Positions 8,463-16,785 of a stretch of DNA of 47,504 nt are shown piece after piece. The position numbers were made by a program, and so were the translations under genes. Each line of letters begins with the position of its first letter. The stretch's first letter is position 1. Where the stretch lies: positions 1 through 47,504 of the forward strand of contig JAQIBR010000195.1 in NCBI GenBank assembly GCA_027858955.1, read 5' to 3'. The stretch is from Bacteroidales bacterium. Lineage in GTDB: Bacteria > Bacteroidota > Bacteroidia > Bacteroidales > UBA12170. Below the pieces are notes generated by a model that was given only the letters and a program-made list of their open reading frames with translations, was not told the origin of the DNA and ran no database searches.

Positions 8463-9677
8463 ATGGAAGCTCATAAAAAAAAGTATATATCAAGACCTTA
8501 TTATTTGCAAAAAGCACTTCCTTTTTTAGATAAAAATCTGATTAAAGTTTTAACTGGTCAGAGACGAACTGGGAAAAGTTACATAATGTTACAGCTAATG
8601 GATGAAATTATTAAAGAAAATCCAGAAGCTCAAATCATTTTTATCGATAAGGAATTAATGGAATTTGATTTTATTAAGTCGGCAAAAGATTTAATGGATT
8701 ATCTGAACCGAAAAATTGATAAAGACAAGCGTACCTATTTATTTATTGATGAAATACAGGAAATTGATGAGTTCGAAAAAGGTTTACGCAGCTTATTAAA
8801 TGAAGGAATAGCAGATATTTGGTGTTCAGGAAGTAATGCAGATATTTTGACAGGGGAACTCGCGGATAGGCTTAGTGGACGCTATATAGAAATTAGAATA
8901 CATAGTTTAAACTATACGGAATTTCTCGAATTTCATTCTTTAACAAATGATAACCAAAGTTTACAGCTTTATTTGAAGTTTGGGGGATTACCCAATTTAA
9001 TAAACTTGCCACTTGAAGATGATATTGTATTTGATTATCTGAAATCGATAAATGCAACTGTACTTTTAAAAGATGTTATAAAACGACATCAGATTAGAAG
9101 TGTTTCTATGCTCGAAAATTTGATTCGGTTTATGGTCGACAATACAGGCAGTTTGTTTTCTGCGTCCAGTATTAGCAAATTTTTGAAATCTCAAGGGCAA
9201 AAAATATCTCCTTCAGTTATCTCAAATTACATTTCTTATATTCTTGACTCCTACTATCTTATCAAAGTTCCGCGTTCCGATTTGCAGGGAAAAAGAATTT
9301 TTGAAATAAATGAAAAATACTTTTTTGAAGATTTAGGTTTGCGAAATGCTTGGACAGGATATCAAGCTATGCACATAAATAAACTCATCGAAAATGTAGT
9401 CTTTAAACATTTGCTGGTTCAAGGTTTCAAAATATCAGTTGGTAGCGTAGGAGATAAAGAGATTGATTTTGTTGCTGAAAAATATGGAACTAAAATATAT
9501 GTCCAATGTGCTTATTTACTTTCCAATGAAAAAATCCGAAAAAGAGAGTTTGGTAACTTGATGGCTATAAAAGATAATCATCGAAAAATAGTTGTAAGTA
9601 TGGATGAAGTTGCCGGAGGAAACTTAGACGGCATTGAACACCTAGACTTAAAAGAATTTCTAAGTATTATTTTATAA
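8463..9677 (+). CDS. DUF4143 family AAA+ ATPase
   Basis: A 404-residue protein. Walker A is GQRRTGKS (residues 32-39), Walker B is TYLFIDEIQEI (about 91-101), and the sensor-like SGSNADIL follows at about 122-129. The C-terminal part (~195-345) has the DUF4143 pattern, with a winged-helix-like region (SASSISKFLKSQG) and a nuclease-like core (GDKEIDFVAEK…YVQCAYLL). Genes of this family are widespread in Bacteroidota and Archaea and often vary between strains; their function is not established, although the C-terminal core resembles restriction-endonuclease-like folds. It is a single gene without an obvious partner, preceded by a MITE-like element and a palindromic operator, which suggests recent acquisition and tight control. 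Confidence 0.88.
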   Translation: MEAHKKKYISRPYYLQKALPFLDKNLIKVLTGQRRTGKSYIMLQLMDEIIKENPEAQIIFIDKELMEFDFIKSAKDLMDYLNRKIDKDKRTYLFIDEIQEIDEFEKGLRSLLNEGIADIWCSGSNADILTGELADRLSGRYIEIRIHSLNYTEFLEFHSLTNDNQSLQLYLKFGGLPNLINLPLEDDIVFDYLKSINATVLLKDVIKRHQIRSVSMLENLIRFMVDNTGSLFSASSISKFLKSQGQKISPSVISNYISYILDSYYLIKVPRSDLQGKRIFEINEKYFFEDLGLRNAWTGYQAMHINKLIENVVFKHLLVQGFKISVGSVGDKEIDFVAEKYGTKIYVQCAYLLSNEKIRKREFGNLMAIKDNHRKIVVSMDEVAGGNLDGIEHLDLKEFLSIIL

Positions 9678-9816
9678 TTATCTTATTGCCTAATAGATTT
9701 ATTATCAGCGACATAGCATTGCCTTTTCAATTGAAAAACTACTCCACGGTAATGAGTTGTTCCTGTGTGACCGTTAATCTTACTCTTGTAGGGGTAAGAA
9801 TAATTGTCACCGTTTG

Positions 9817-11655
9817 TTACTCCACCGTAACACTCTTAGCGAGGTTTCTTGGCATATCCACCGAGCAACCTCTCTGAACAGCAATATGATACGCGAGTAG
9901 TTGCAAAGGAATAGTCGCTAACAGCGGCACAAGCATTTCTTCTGTTTCAGGAATCTCGATAATATAATCGGCCAGTCGTTTTACCGTTGTATCGCCTTTT
10001 GTAACAATAGCGATAATAATACCTTTTCTAGCGCGTATCTCCTCAATATTACTTACAACCTTATCATAAGTCCCTTTATTTGTGGCTATAACAACTACAG
10101 GCATATTTTCATCAATAAGTGCAATAGGGCCGTGTTTCATTTCAGCAGCAGGATAACCTTCTGCATGAATATAAGATATCTCTTTTAGTTTGAGAGCTCC
10201 TTCGAGTGCTACCGGAAAATTATATCCTCTGCCTAAATACAAGAAATTACGTGTATTGAGAAACATTTTGGATATCTCAATCACTTGATGATTTACCTTA
10301 AGGGCTTCTTCTACTTTGGAAGGAATTTGATCTAATTCTTGTAAAAGAAAATGAAAACGAGAACGTTCTATTGTGCCCCTCATTTGAGCTAAACGTAAAG
10401 CCATCAGCGTTAGAACAGCTACTTGAGCAGTAAATGCTTTAGTAGATGCAACACCTATTTCAGGGCCGGCATGAGTATAACTTCCTGCATGAGTCTCGCG
10501 AGTTATGCTTGAACCTACAACGTTGCAAATTCCAATAATGGTTGCTCCTTTAGCCTTTGCCAATCTAATTGCTGCCAAAGTATCGGCAGTTTCTCCCGAT
10601 TGAGAAATTGCAATAACCACATCATCTTCATTAATAATAGGATTCCGATAGCGAAATTCAGAGCCATATTCTACTTCAACTGGAATACGAGCAATGTCTT
10701 CAAAAAGATATTCTCCCACAAGTGCCGCATGCCAGGATGTTCCACAAGCAATCATAATAATTCGTTTGGCGGCTGCCATTTTTCCTTCATATTCAGAAAT
10801 ACCACCCAGAGAAATTTTCTCATGTTCAATTCGTAAACGACCGCGCATACTATCTCTGATAGAATGGGGTTGCTCAAAAATTTCTTTCATCATAAAATGC
10901 TCAAAACCGCCTTTTTCAATTGCAGTCAGGTTCATTTCTAATTTTTGAATATAAGGAGTTTTTTTCTGATCGGAAATAGTAATAATTTTCATATCACCAT
11001 TACGTGGAATAATGGCAATTTCTTCATCGTTAAGATAAACTACTTGTTTTGTATATTCGATAATAGGTGTGGCATCTGATGCTATAAAATGTTCGTTTTC
11101 GCCAATTCCAATCACCAAAGGGCTTCCTTTTCGAGCAGCAATTAAAGTGTCATTATCACTTTTGGCCAATATTACGATTGCATATGCACCTATAACCTGA
11201 TTAAGAGTAACGCGAACAGCTTCTACTAAACCTAAGCCTTCTGATTGCTGAATATCTTCAATCAGATGAATAAGTACTTCAGAATCAGTTTCGCTCAAAA
11301 AAACATGACCACGTGAAATCAATTCTGCACGCAGAGACGAATAATTCTCAATGATACCATTATGAATCATTGCCAAGGTTTTGTTTTGCGAATAATGAGG
11401 ATGGGCATTTACTTGATTTGGCTCCCCATGAGTTGCCCAGCGAGTATGTCCTATTCCAATATTTCCGGAAATATCATTACCATTAATACTTTCTTCAAGA
11501 TCGCTGACCCGACCCGGTTTTTTAAATAATCTTATATCGCCATTAGACAAAGCTATTCCGGCGCTATCGTAACCTCTATATTCTAATCTTTTTAATCCCT
11601 TTATTAAAATAGGATAAGCATTTTTGGGGCCAATATATCCAACTATTCCACACAT
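9817..11655 (-). CDS. glmS: Glutamine--fructose-6-phosphate aminotransferase (isomerizing)
   Basis: A 612-residue enzyme of full length making glucosamine-6-phosphate, the first step of UDP-GlcNAc synthesis for peptidoglycan and lipid A. After Met removal, Cys2 in MCGIVGYIG is the glutaminase nucleophile; the glutaminase domain also shows GHTRWATHG and HNGIIENY. Two SIS sugar-isomerase domains follow, with CGTSWHA, SQSGETADT and later LGRGYNFP and the AEGYPAAEMKHGP block. The C terminus DMPRNLAKSVTVE is canonical and carries the isomerase residues. No glmS ribozyme is apparent in the 256-base leader, as expected outside Firmicutes. The gene is convergent with the DUF4143 gene and divergent from the radical SAM gene. 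Confidence 0.97.
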   Translation of the reverse strand: MCGIVGYIGPKNAYPILIKGLKRLEYRGYDSAGIALSNGDIRLFKKPGRVSDLEESINGNDISGNIGIGHTRWATHGEPNQVNAHPHYSQNKTLAMIHNGIIENYSSLRAELISRGHVFLSETDSEVLIHLIEDIQQSEGLGLVEAVRVTLNQVIGAYAIVILAKSDNDTLIAARKGSPLVIGIGENEHFIASDATPIIEYTKQVVYLNDEEIAIIPRNGDMKIITISDQKKTPYIQKLEMNLTAIEKGGFEHFMMKEIFEQPHSIRDSMRGRLRIEHEKISLGGISEYEGKMAAAKRIIMIACGTSWHAALVGEYLFEDIARIPVEVEYGSEFRYRNPIINEDDVVIAISQSGETADTLAAIRLAKAKGATIIGICNVVGSSITRETHAGSYTHAGPEIGVASTKAFTAQVAVLTLMALRLAQMRGTIERSRFHFLLQELDQIPSKVEEALKVNHQVIEISKMFLNTRNFLYLGRGYNFPVALEGALKLKEISYIHAEGYPAAEMKHGPIALIDENMPVVVIATNKGTYDKVVSNIEEIRARKGIIIAIVTKGDTTVKRLADYIIEIPETEEMLVPLLATIPLQLLAYHIAVQRGCSVDMPRNLAKSVTVE

Positions 11656-11911
11656 ATTTTTTTATTTAGTGATAAAGTTTTAGCGTTAATTTATCATTAT
11701 TAAAACAAATCAGAAATAAATTGTTTGTAAAACCTTACATATACTTATTTCTGAAATATTTAACATCAAAAATACAGTAATAATCTCATTTTTTCGCAAA
11801 AAAAAATTTATTTGTTCTACTAATTTTTCCATATCCTAAATTTTCTGTACTTTTAAAGTGTTTTAGACAACGCTTGCCTTAATTTAGCATATTTTATCAC
11901 ATTTTTTTATT

Positions 11912-12919
11912 ATGATAAAGCATTTTACCATACCTATTTTTATCCCGGAACTAGCTTGTCCTTTTCAATGTGTCTTTTGTGATCAGCGCAAAATTTCAGG
12001 ATCAATTGAAATTCCTAGTATAGAAGGCGTTGATGAAATTATTCAAAAGTATTTAAGCACTTTACCTGAAGAAAAAGCAAGAATTGAAATTGGCTTTTTT
12101 GGTGGAAATTTCACCGGAATACCTGAGTCGGATCAACGAGCATTTTTAAGTATTGCTCAAAAATATGTGGATAATGGTAGTGTACAATCTATACGCTTAT
12201 CAACTCGCCCAGATTATATTTCACAAGAAAATCTTTCGCTTTTGAAAGACTTTTCTGTTAAAACGATAGAGTTAGGTGCTCAGTCGATGGACGATGATGT
12301 ATTGATTAAGTCAGGAAGAGGCCATACTGCTCAAGATATTATCGATAGCTCTGAATTGATAAGGCAGGCAGGCTTTGACTTAGGCTTACAGATTATGATT
12401 GGATTGCCTGGTGATACGATGGAAAAATGTTTAAAAACCGCCAATCAAATTGTTGCATTAAAACCCAAAGATGTTCGTATTTACCCTACTTTGGTTATTA
12501 AAGGAACTGAACTTGCTGAGCTATTCAAAGAAGGGCTTTATGAACCACTAAGTATAAAAGCAGCTGTGCTTTGGACTAAAGATATTTACCGAATATTCGA
12601 AAATGCTAATTTGGATATTATTCGTGTTGGGCTGCATCCTTCAGAAGAACTTACTAATAATAATTCCTTAATTACCGGGCCATATCATCAATCTTTTCGC
12701 GAATTAGTTTTATCTGAATTATGGAGAGATCGTTTTTTTGAACAACTCGAATTTACCAAAAGCAAATCATTGATTATTTATGTGGCATCTAAAGAGCTTA
12801 ATCACGCCATCGGGTATGGAAGCTCAAATGTAAAGTTATTGGAAAAGAAATTTGAATCGGTTAAAATAAAAATCGACCTTAAATTGATCAATTATTCTTT
12901 CTATGCTGATTGTTATTGA
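11912..12919 (+). CDS. Elp3-like radical SAM protein
   Basis: A 335-residue radical SAM enzyme. The iron-sulfur cluster motif CX3CX2C is at Cys16, Cys20 and Cys23 (CPFQCVFC), directly after an N-terminal strand FTIPIFIPELA typical of the Elp3/YhcC-like branch. The GFFGGNFTG segment and the SLRLSTRPDYI-like and VKTIELGAQSM strands are typical of the Elp3-like TIM barrel. No GNAT acetyltransferase domain follows, so it is not a full Elp3; the last ~100 residues do not match a domain I know. The stop overlaps the start of the next gene by 17 bases, pointing to translational coupling. The substrate is unknown. Confidence 0.82.
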   Translation: MIKHFTIPIFIPELACPFQCVFCDQRKISGSIEIPSIEGVDEIIQKYLSTLPEEKARIEIGFFGGNFTGIPESDQRAFLSIAQKYVDNGSVQSIRLSTRPDYISQENLSLLKDFSVKTIELGAQSMDDDVLIKSGRGHTAQDIIDSSELIRQAGFDLGLQIMIGLPGDTMEKCLKTANQIVALKPKDVRIYPTLVIKGTELAELFKEGLYEPLSIKAAVLWTKDIYRIFENANLDIIRVGLHPSEELTNNNSLITGPYHQSFRELVLSELWRDRFFEQLEFTKSKSLIIYVASKELNHAIGYGSSNVKLLEKKFESVKIKIDLKLINYSFYADCY

Positions 12920-13592
12920 TAAGCGGATTCCTGATATAGCCAAAGAACGATTACGCAATTTTGGTAATATTATAGAATTTGCAACAAAAAATATTACATA
13001 TGATGCCATATCTGGCCATCCAGATATCTTTCTTTGCCAAACTCCTGAAACATTAATTTGCGCTCCTAATTTACCTGAGAATTACTTCGCTCTTTTTGAG
13101 AAGAATGACATTAATTATAGCATTGGCAAGAATCCGGTTGGTTTCAAATTTCCAGCAACAAGTTTTTATAATTGCGTGATCAATGAAAAGTTTCTTTTTC
13201 ATAAGAAAACGAATACTGATAATCGTATCCTTGAACTAAATAAAGAACTTGAATTTATCGATTTTCCACAAGCTTATACACGATGCAGCTTAATGGCACT
13301 TCCATTCCAAAATTTTTTTACTTCTGATAAAGGTATTGAAAATGCATTACTAAAACATAATCTAAATGTCCGTTATTTCTCGCCAAATGAAATCCTTTTA
13401 CCAAATATGCCGCATGGTTTTATTGGCGGAGCTACAGGTTTTTATTCAGGAAAACTGTTTGTTTTAGGGAATCCTGATTTTCATTCTTGGGGGAAAGAGT
13501 TCAGATTGTTTATCGAGAAACAAAATATTGAATTAATCTCACTCTATGATGGATCCTTTTTTGACGGTGGTGGAATATTCTTTTTGGAGTGA
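12903..13592 (+). CDS. GME-fold hypothetical protein (resembles the DUF6873 family)
   Basis: A 229-residue protein. The pattern ISGHPDI near residue 40, the PNxP…Y…G block, the YTRCSLM segment around residue 135, the ITSDKGIE-like strand and the ending GFIGGATGFY…NPDFHSW match what I remember of DUF6873, a family with the guanidino-group-modifying enzyme fold. GME enzymes such as arginine deiminase use Cys, His and acidic residues; Cys and several His/Asp are present here, but I cannot map the catalytic set. It starts inside the last codons of the radical SAM gene, so the two are likely translated together and may act in one pathway. The family assignment is from memory and should be treated as probable. 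Confidence 0.7.
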   Translation: MLIVIDKRIPDIAKERLRNFGNIIEFATKNITYDAISGHPDIFLCQTPETLICAPNLPENYFALFEKNDINYSIGKNPVGFKFPATSFYNCVINEKFLFHKKTNTDNRILELNKELEFIDFPQAYTRCSLMALPFQNFFTSDKGIENALLKHNLNVRYFSPNEILLPNMPHGFIGGATGFYSGKLFVLGNPDFHSWGKEFRLFIEKQNIELISLYDGSFFDGGGIFFLE

Positions 13593-13593
13593 T

Positions 13594-15363
13594 TTATAAG
13601 TTTAACAACAGAACTACTTTCTCCTCATTGCGAATAACATCAACAGTAACCATAGTACCAGCTTCAAGTTTGCTTAAACGGCTCATATACTCATAAATAT
13701 TGGTTACAGGTAATCCATTAATAGCAACTATGCGATCGCCCTTTTTCATTCCGGCAGCTTCAGCAGGCCCACCTTTGCTAACTCCGTCAACTCCTAATCC
13801 ATTATTTTCTGTAGAAGTAAAGTTAGGCATAATACCAAATGTTACTTTGAACCTTCTACTTCCACTAGCTCTCTTCTTGGGGCCAGCCTCTTGAAAAGTC
13901 AAGTTTTCTTCACGGCTAATCAAATTAAGCATCAGTTCATAAGTATAATCAGAGATAGATTTTGCTCCTTCTAAATTAATCCTTTCAGGTGAATCAAAAG
14001 GAGTATGATAGTCATCATGAGCACCTGAGCTCAAAAAGAAAACAGGAATATCCTTGGCATAAAAAGATGCATGATCCGAAGCACCAAAACCCTCAGGCTG
14101 CATACTGATTGCAAATATAGAATCTGCATTTAAAGAACTAAGCAATGCTTCGCCTTTGGCTGAAGTACCCGTTCCGCTAATCATAATACTATTGTCATCT
14201 TTTAAGCGTCCGATCATATCTAAATTTACCATCGCTTTTAACTGATTTAGCTCAAACAAAGGATTATTTGTGAAATAAGATGATCCTAAAAGGCCCATTT
14301 CTTCAGCTCCAAAAGCAATAATCAAAACGCTTCTTTTTAAATCTTTTTGTTGAGAAAGTTTTTCTGCAATCTCAATTATTCCGGCAACACCGGAAGCATT
14401 ATCATCGGCACCATAATGTACAGCTGTTGTATCAGGTACGCGTGAGCCAGAATTAGGACCGCCTAATCCAAGATGATCCCAATGTGCTCCTAAAACAATA
14501 AACTCGTCTTTGAGTTCATTTCCTTCAAGAAAGGCAACAATATTTTTTGTTTCAACTTTCAGCTGATTAACATCGGTAGTAGCTTCAAGTGTTTTTCCAC
14601 TCAAAAAAGAAACTGAGTTATGCTCGTCATTTATCTCTTTTTCCAGTTCTTCGATAGTAACATCTTGCAAAATCAAGTCTGCAAAAGCTCTTTTAATATT
14701 AATGACTGCTATGCCTGCATTTGAAAGGGTTTTGTCAAAGTTCAAGCCGATAAGTTTATCGCTTTTATCAAATACAGGGCCATTTACAAAAAGCACTCCC
14801 AAGGCTCCATTATCTTTGGCGGTAATTAATTTATCACGCTCTCCGGCATATTTAGCAAATGGGCTGTTCATATCGTCAGTTTCTGGATCACCCATTAATA
14901 TTAGAGCCCATTTACCTTCAACATCGATATTCGCATAATCGTCCCATTGAAGGCTGTCTGTTTCAATTACAAAGCCATAGCCAACAAAAACAACTTCAGT
15001 TTCTAGACTTGTGTTTTTGGTATAAGCAAATGGTGCAAAATCAACATTTAAAGTCCCGATATTTTCACCAAACTTCAAATAATTATCCTCACCTGCGGTG
15101 ATGGCTGTTACTACTTCGAATTTTTGAAAGCCTTTATCACCAATAAGCTCCAGGCCTCCTTCAACAAAATTGTATTTAAGGTATTTGGCCGCCGTGTTAC
15201 TTTCTTCCGTTCCAGGATAGCGTCCTTTTAATGACTCTGACGCAAGGTATTTAATATGGTCATTAATTTCCTTAGTTGTAATTTCAGGGTTCTCAACACG
15301 ACAGGAGTTAAGTAAAAATATAGCCAAAAGGCCAAATAAGGCATAATTGAGTTTCTTAAACAT
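13594..15363 (-). CDS. M28 family zinc aminopeptidase lipoprotein with PA and PDZ domains
   Basis: A 589-residue lipoprotein: signal peptide with lipobox LNSC and Cys21, so it is exported and lipid-anchored. Residues ~90-245 form a protease-associated (PA) domain. The M28 core (~275-480) shows the two-zinc ligand set: His294 in GAHWDHLG, bridging Asp320 in GADDNASG, Glu354/Glu355 in GAEEMG, Asp382 in NLDMIG and His453 in DDYHTPFD. A C-terminal PDZ domain (~520-589; GGPAEAAGMKKGDRIVAING) may recruit substrates. It probably trims peptides in the periplasm or at the outer membrane. It is convergent with the GME-fold gene, separated by one base. All ligands seem intact. Confidence 0.92.
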   Translation of the reverse strand: MFKKLNYALFGLLAIFLLNSCRVENPEITTKEINDHIKYLASESLKGRYPGTEESNTAAKYLKYNFVEGGLELIGDKGFQKFEVVTAITAGEDNYLKFGENIGTLNVDFAPFAYTKNTSLETEVVFVGYGFVIETDSLQWDDYANIDVEGKWALILMGDPETDDMNSPFAKYAGERDKLITAKDNGALGVLFVNGPVFDKSDKLIGLNFDKTLSNAGIAVINIKRAFADLILQDVTIEELEKEINDEHNSVSFLSGKTLEATTDVNQLKVETKNIVAFLEGNELKDEFIVLGAHWDHLGLGGPNSGSRVPDTTAVHYGADDNASGVAGIIEIAEKLSQQKDLKRSVLIIAFGAEEMGLLGSSYFTNNPLFELNQLKAMVNLDMIGRLKDDNSIMISGTGTSAKGEALLSSLNADSIFAISMQPEGFGASDHASFYAKDIPVFFLSSGAHDDYHTPFDSPERINLEGAKSISDYTYELMLNLISREENLTFQEAGPKKRASGSRRFKVTFGIMPNFTSTENNGLGVDGVSKGGPAEAAGMKKGDRIVAINGLPVTNIYEYMSRLSKLEAGTMVTVDVIRNEEKVVLLLNL

Positions 15364-15487
15364 ACACTAAAATTTTAAGTTTATAGATTACGAAAATACA
15401 AGAAATATAATAATAGAGACAGTAAATAAAAAAAACACAAGTTCCGAGCTTATATTTTGGGTTTTTTCGTTATTTGATGCGCTGGAA

Positions 15488-15860
15488 TCAATTTATCAAT
15501 CTTTTTATTCCATTTTTAAGAACAGAGACATGAAAGTTTAAAAGTAAACCAAGTTTATAATTACCCAATTTCAAATATGTAAGTACTTGTGCAGTATGCA
15601 CATCATTGAGTACATCAACAGTTTTAATTTCTATTACAACTCTTTCTTCTACTAACAAATCAATTCTGTAGCCATGGTCAAGTTTAACTTCTTTATAAAC
15701 TATTGGCATTGGTTTTTCCTTCTGCACCGATAAGCCTACTTGCTTTAGTTCATAGTACAAACACTCTTGATAAGCCGATTAACTTCGTTGAGGGCTTACG
15801 CCGTTCTAATAGGCCTGGACCCAATTGCTTGTGAACTTCAATTGCGCAACAAATTATGAA
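15488..15860 (-). pseudogene. GxxExxY family protein, disrupted by a 25-bp insertion
   Basis: The open part (15488-15760, 90 codons) has the GxxExxY core: CLYYELKQVGLSVQKE, YRIDLLVEERVVIEIK and LTYLKLGNYKLGLLLNF. Upstream, outside the open frame, the expected N-terminal peptide IEVHKQLGPGLLE is readable (bases 15804-15849). Between GPGLLE and SAYQECL sits a 25-base extra segment (15779-15803) that shifts the frame and adds a stop (TAA). A further TAA at 15861-15863 blocks the frame just before the IIxxAIEVH part. The family is widespread and of unknown biochemical function (PD-(D/E)XK-like). The gene is therefore broken. It lies just upstream of truA on the opposite strand. Confidence 0.85.
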
Positions 15861-15913
15861 TTAGCCCTATTTTGCGCCTAATACTGTTGTTTTCAGATGT
15901 AAATAATAGTTTT

Positions 15914-15944
15914 TTTGTAAGCGATAAAAAAGCTGTTATTTTTG
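15914..15944 (+). promoter_or_regulatory. Bacteroidota-type promoter for truA
   Basis: TTTG (15914-15917) and TATTTTTG (15937-15944) are separated by 19 bases, matching the -33/-7 consensus of the phylum. The transcript would start near 15950, which supports the start codon at 15965 rather than any upstream frame start. Confidence 0.65.
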
Positions 15945-15964
15945 TGGTGAATAATTTTAAGTTA

Positions 15965-16729
15965 ATGGTTAGTCGTTATTTTATTGAATTGGCCTATAGT
16001 GGCCGGAACTTCCATGGATGGCAAATCCAACCTAATGCGAATACTGTGCAAGAAACACTTCAAAATGCATTAGAAGTTTTGCTTAGGCAGAAAGTAGATA
16101 TAATTGGTTGCGGAAGAACTGATACAGGAGTTCATGCTCGTCAGTTTTTTGCTCATTTCGATATAGATTTGGATAATTCTAAAATGAATTCAGAGCAACT
16201 CACACATAAATTAAATCAATATTTACATAACGACATTGCAATTTTTCGAATTTTTAACGTGAACAAAGATGCTCATAGTCGATTTAATGCCATAAGCAGG
16301 ACTTATGAATATCGTTTGCGTATGGAGAAGTATCCTTTCGATCAGGAATTTACTTATCGCTCGACTTATCCTAAGCTTGATTTTGATTTAATGAATCAGG
16401 CGGCAGACTTATTGTTTAATTATATCGACTTTACTAGCTTTTCGAAAACAGGTACAGATGTGAAGACTAATAATTGTAAGATTATGCATGCTAAATGGCA
16501 AAACGAAAAGGATGTATGGATATTTACGATTAAAGCAGATCGTTTTTTAAGAAATATGGTACGTGCTATTGTTGGTACTCTTTTAGAAGTGGGTAGTGAA
16601 AAAATAGATTTAGAAGATTTTAAACAAATCATCGAGAGCAAAAATAGAAGCAACGCAGGCTGGTCAGTTCCTGCTCAAGGATTAGCATTGGTTAAGATAG
16701 AATATCCTGATTGGATTTATTCTGTTTAA
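15965..16729 (+). CDS. truA: tRNA pseudouridine(38-40) synthase
   Basis: A 254-residue enzyme counted from the ATG at 15965. An upstream in-frame ATG at 15872 exists, but it precedes the promoter and adds 31 residues with no family match. The catalytic Asp53 lies in GCGRTDTGVHA, the invariant TruA motif. Later segments FNAISRTYEYR, TSFSKTGTD and FLRNMVRAIVGTLLEVG are also typical. TruA forms pseudouridine at positions 38-40 in the anticodon stem-loop of tRNAs. The gene has its own promoter and is flanked by a pseudogene and a convergent barrel-protein gene, so it is probably monocistronic. Confidence 0.95.
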   Translation: MVSRYFIELAYSGRNFHGWQIQPNANTVQETLQNALEVLLRQKVDIIGCGRTDTGVHARQFFAHFDIDLDNSKMNSEQLTHKLNQYLHNDIAIFRIFNVNKDAHSRFNAISRTYEYRLRMEKYPFDQEFTYRSTYPKLDFDLMNQAADLLFNYIDFTSFSKTGTDVKTNNCKIMHAKWQNEKDVWIFTIKADRFLRNMVRAIVGTLLEVGSEKIDLEDFKQIIESKNRSNAGWSVPAQGLALVKIEYPDWIYSV

Positions 16730-16785
16730 TAAAAATCCTGCCAGACACTTGCCCAACAGGTTTTAAATAGTTCAATAGTTGATTT

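Noticed and set aside
9686-9877. Plus-strand frame of 63 residues at the end of glmS
   Set aside because: It overlaps the glmS end and has no family resemblance.
15872-15964. Extended N terminus for truA
   Set aside because: It precedes the promoter motif (15914-15944) and has no match to TruA; the ATG at 15965 begins at the normal position.
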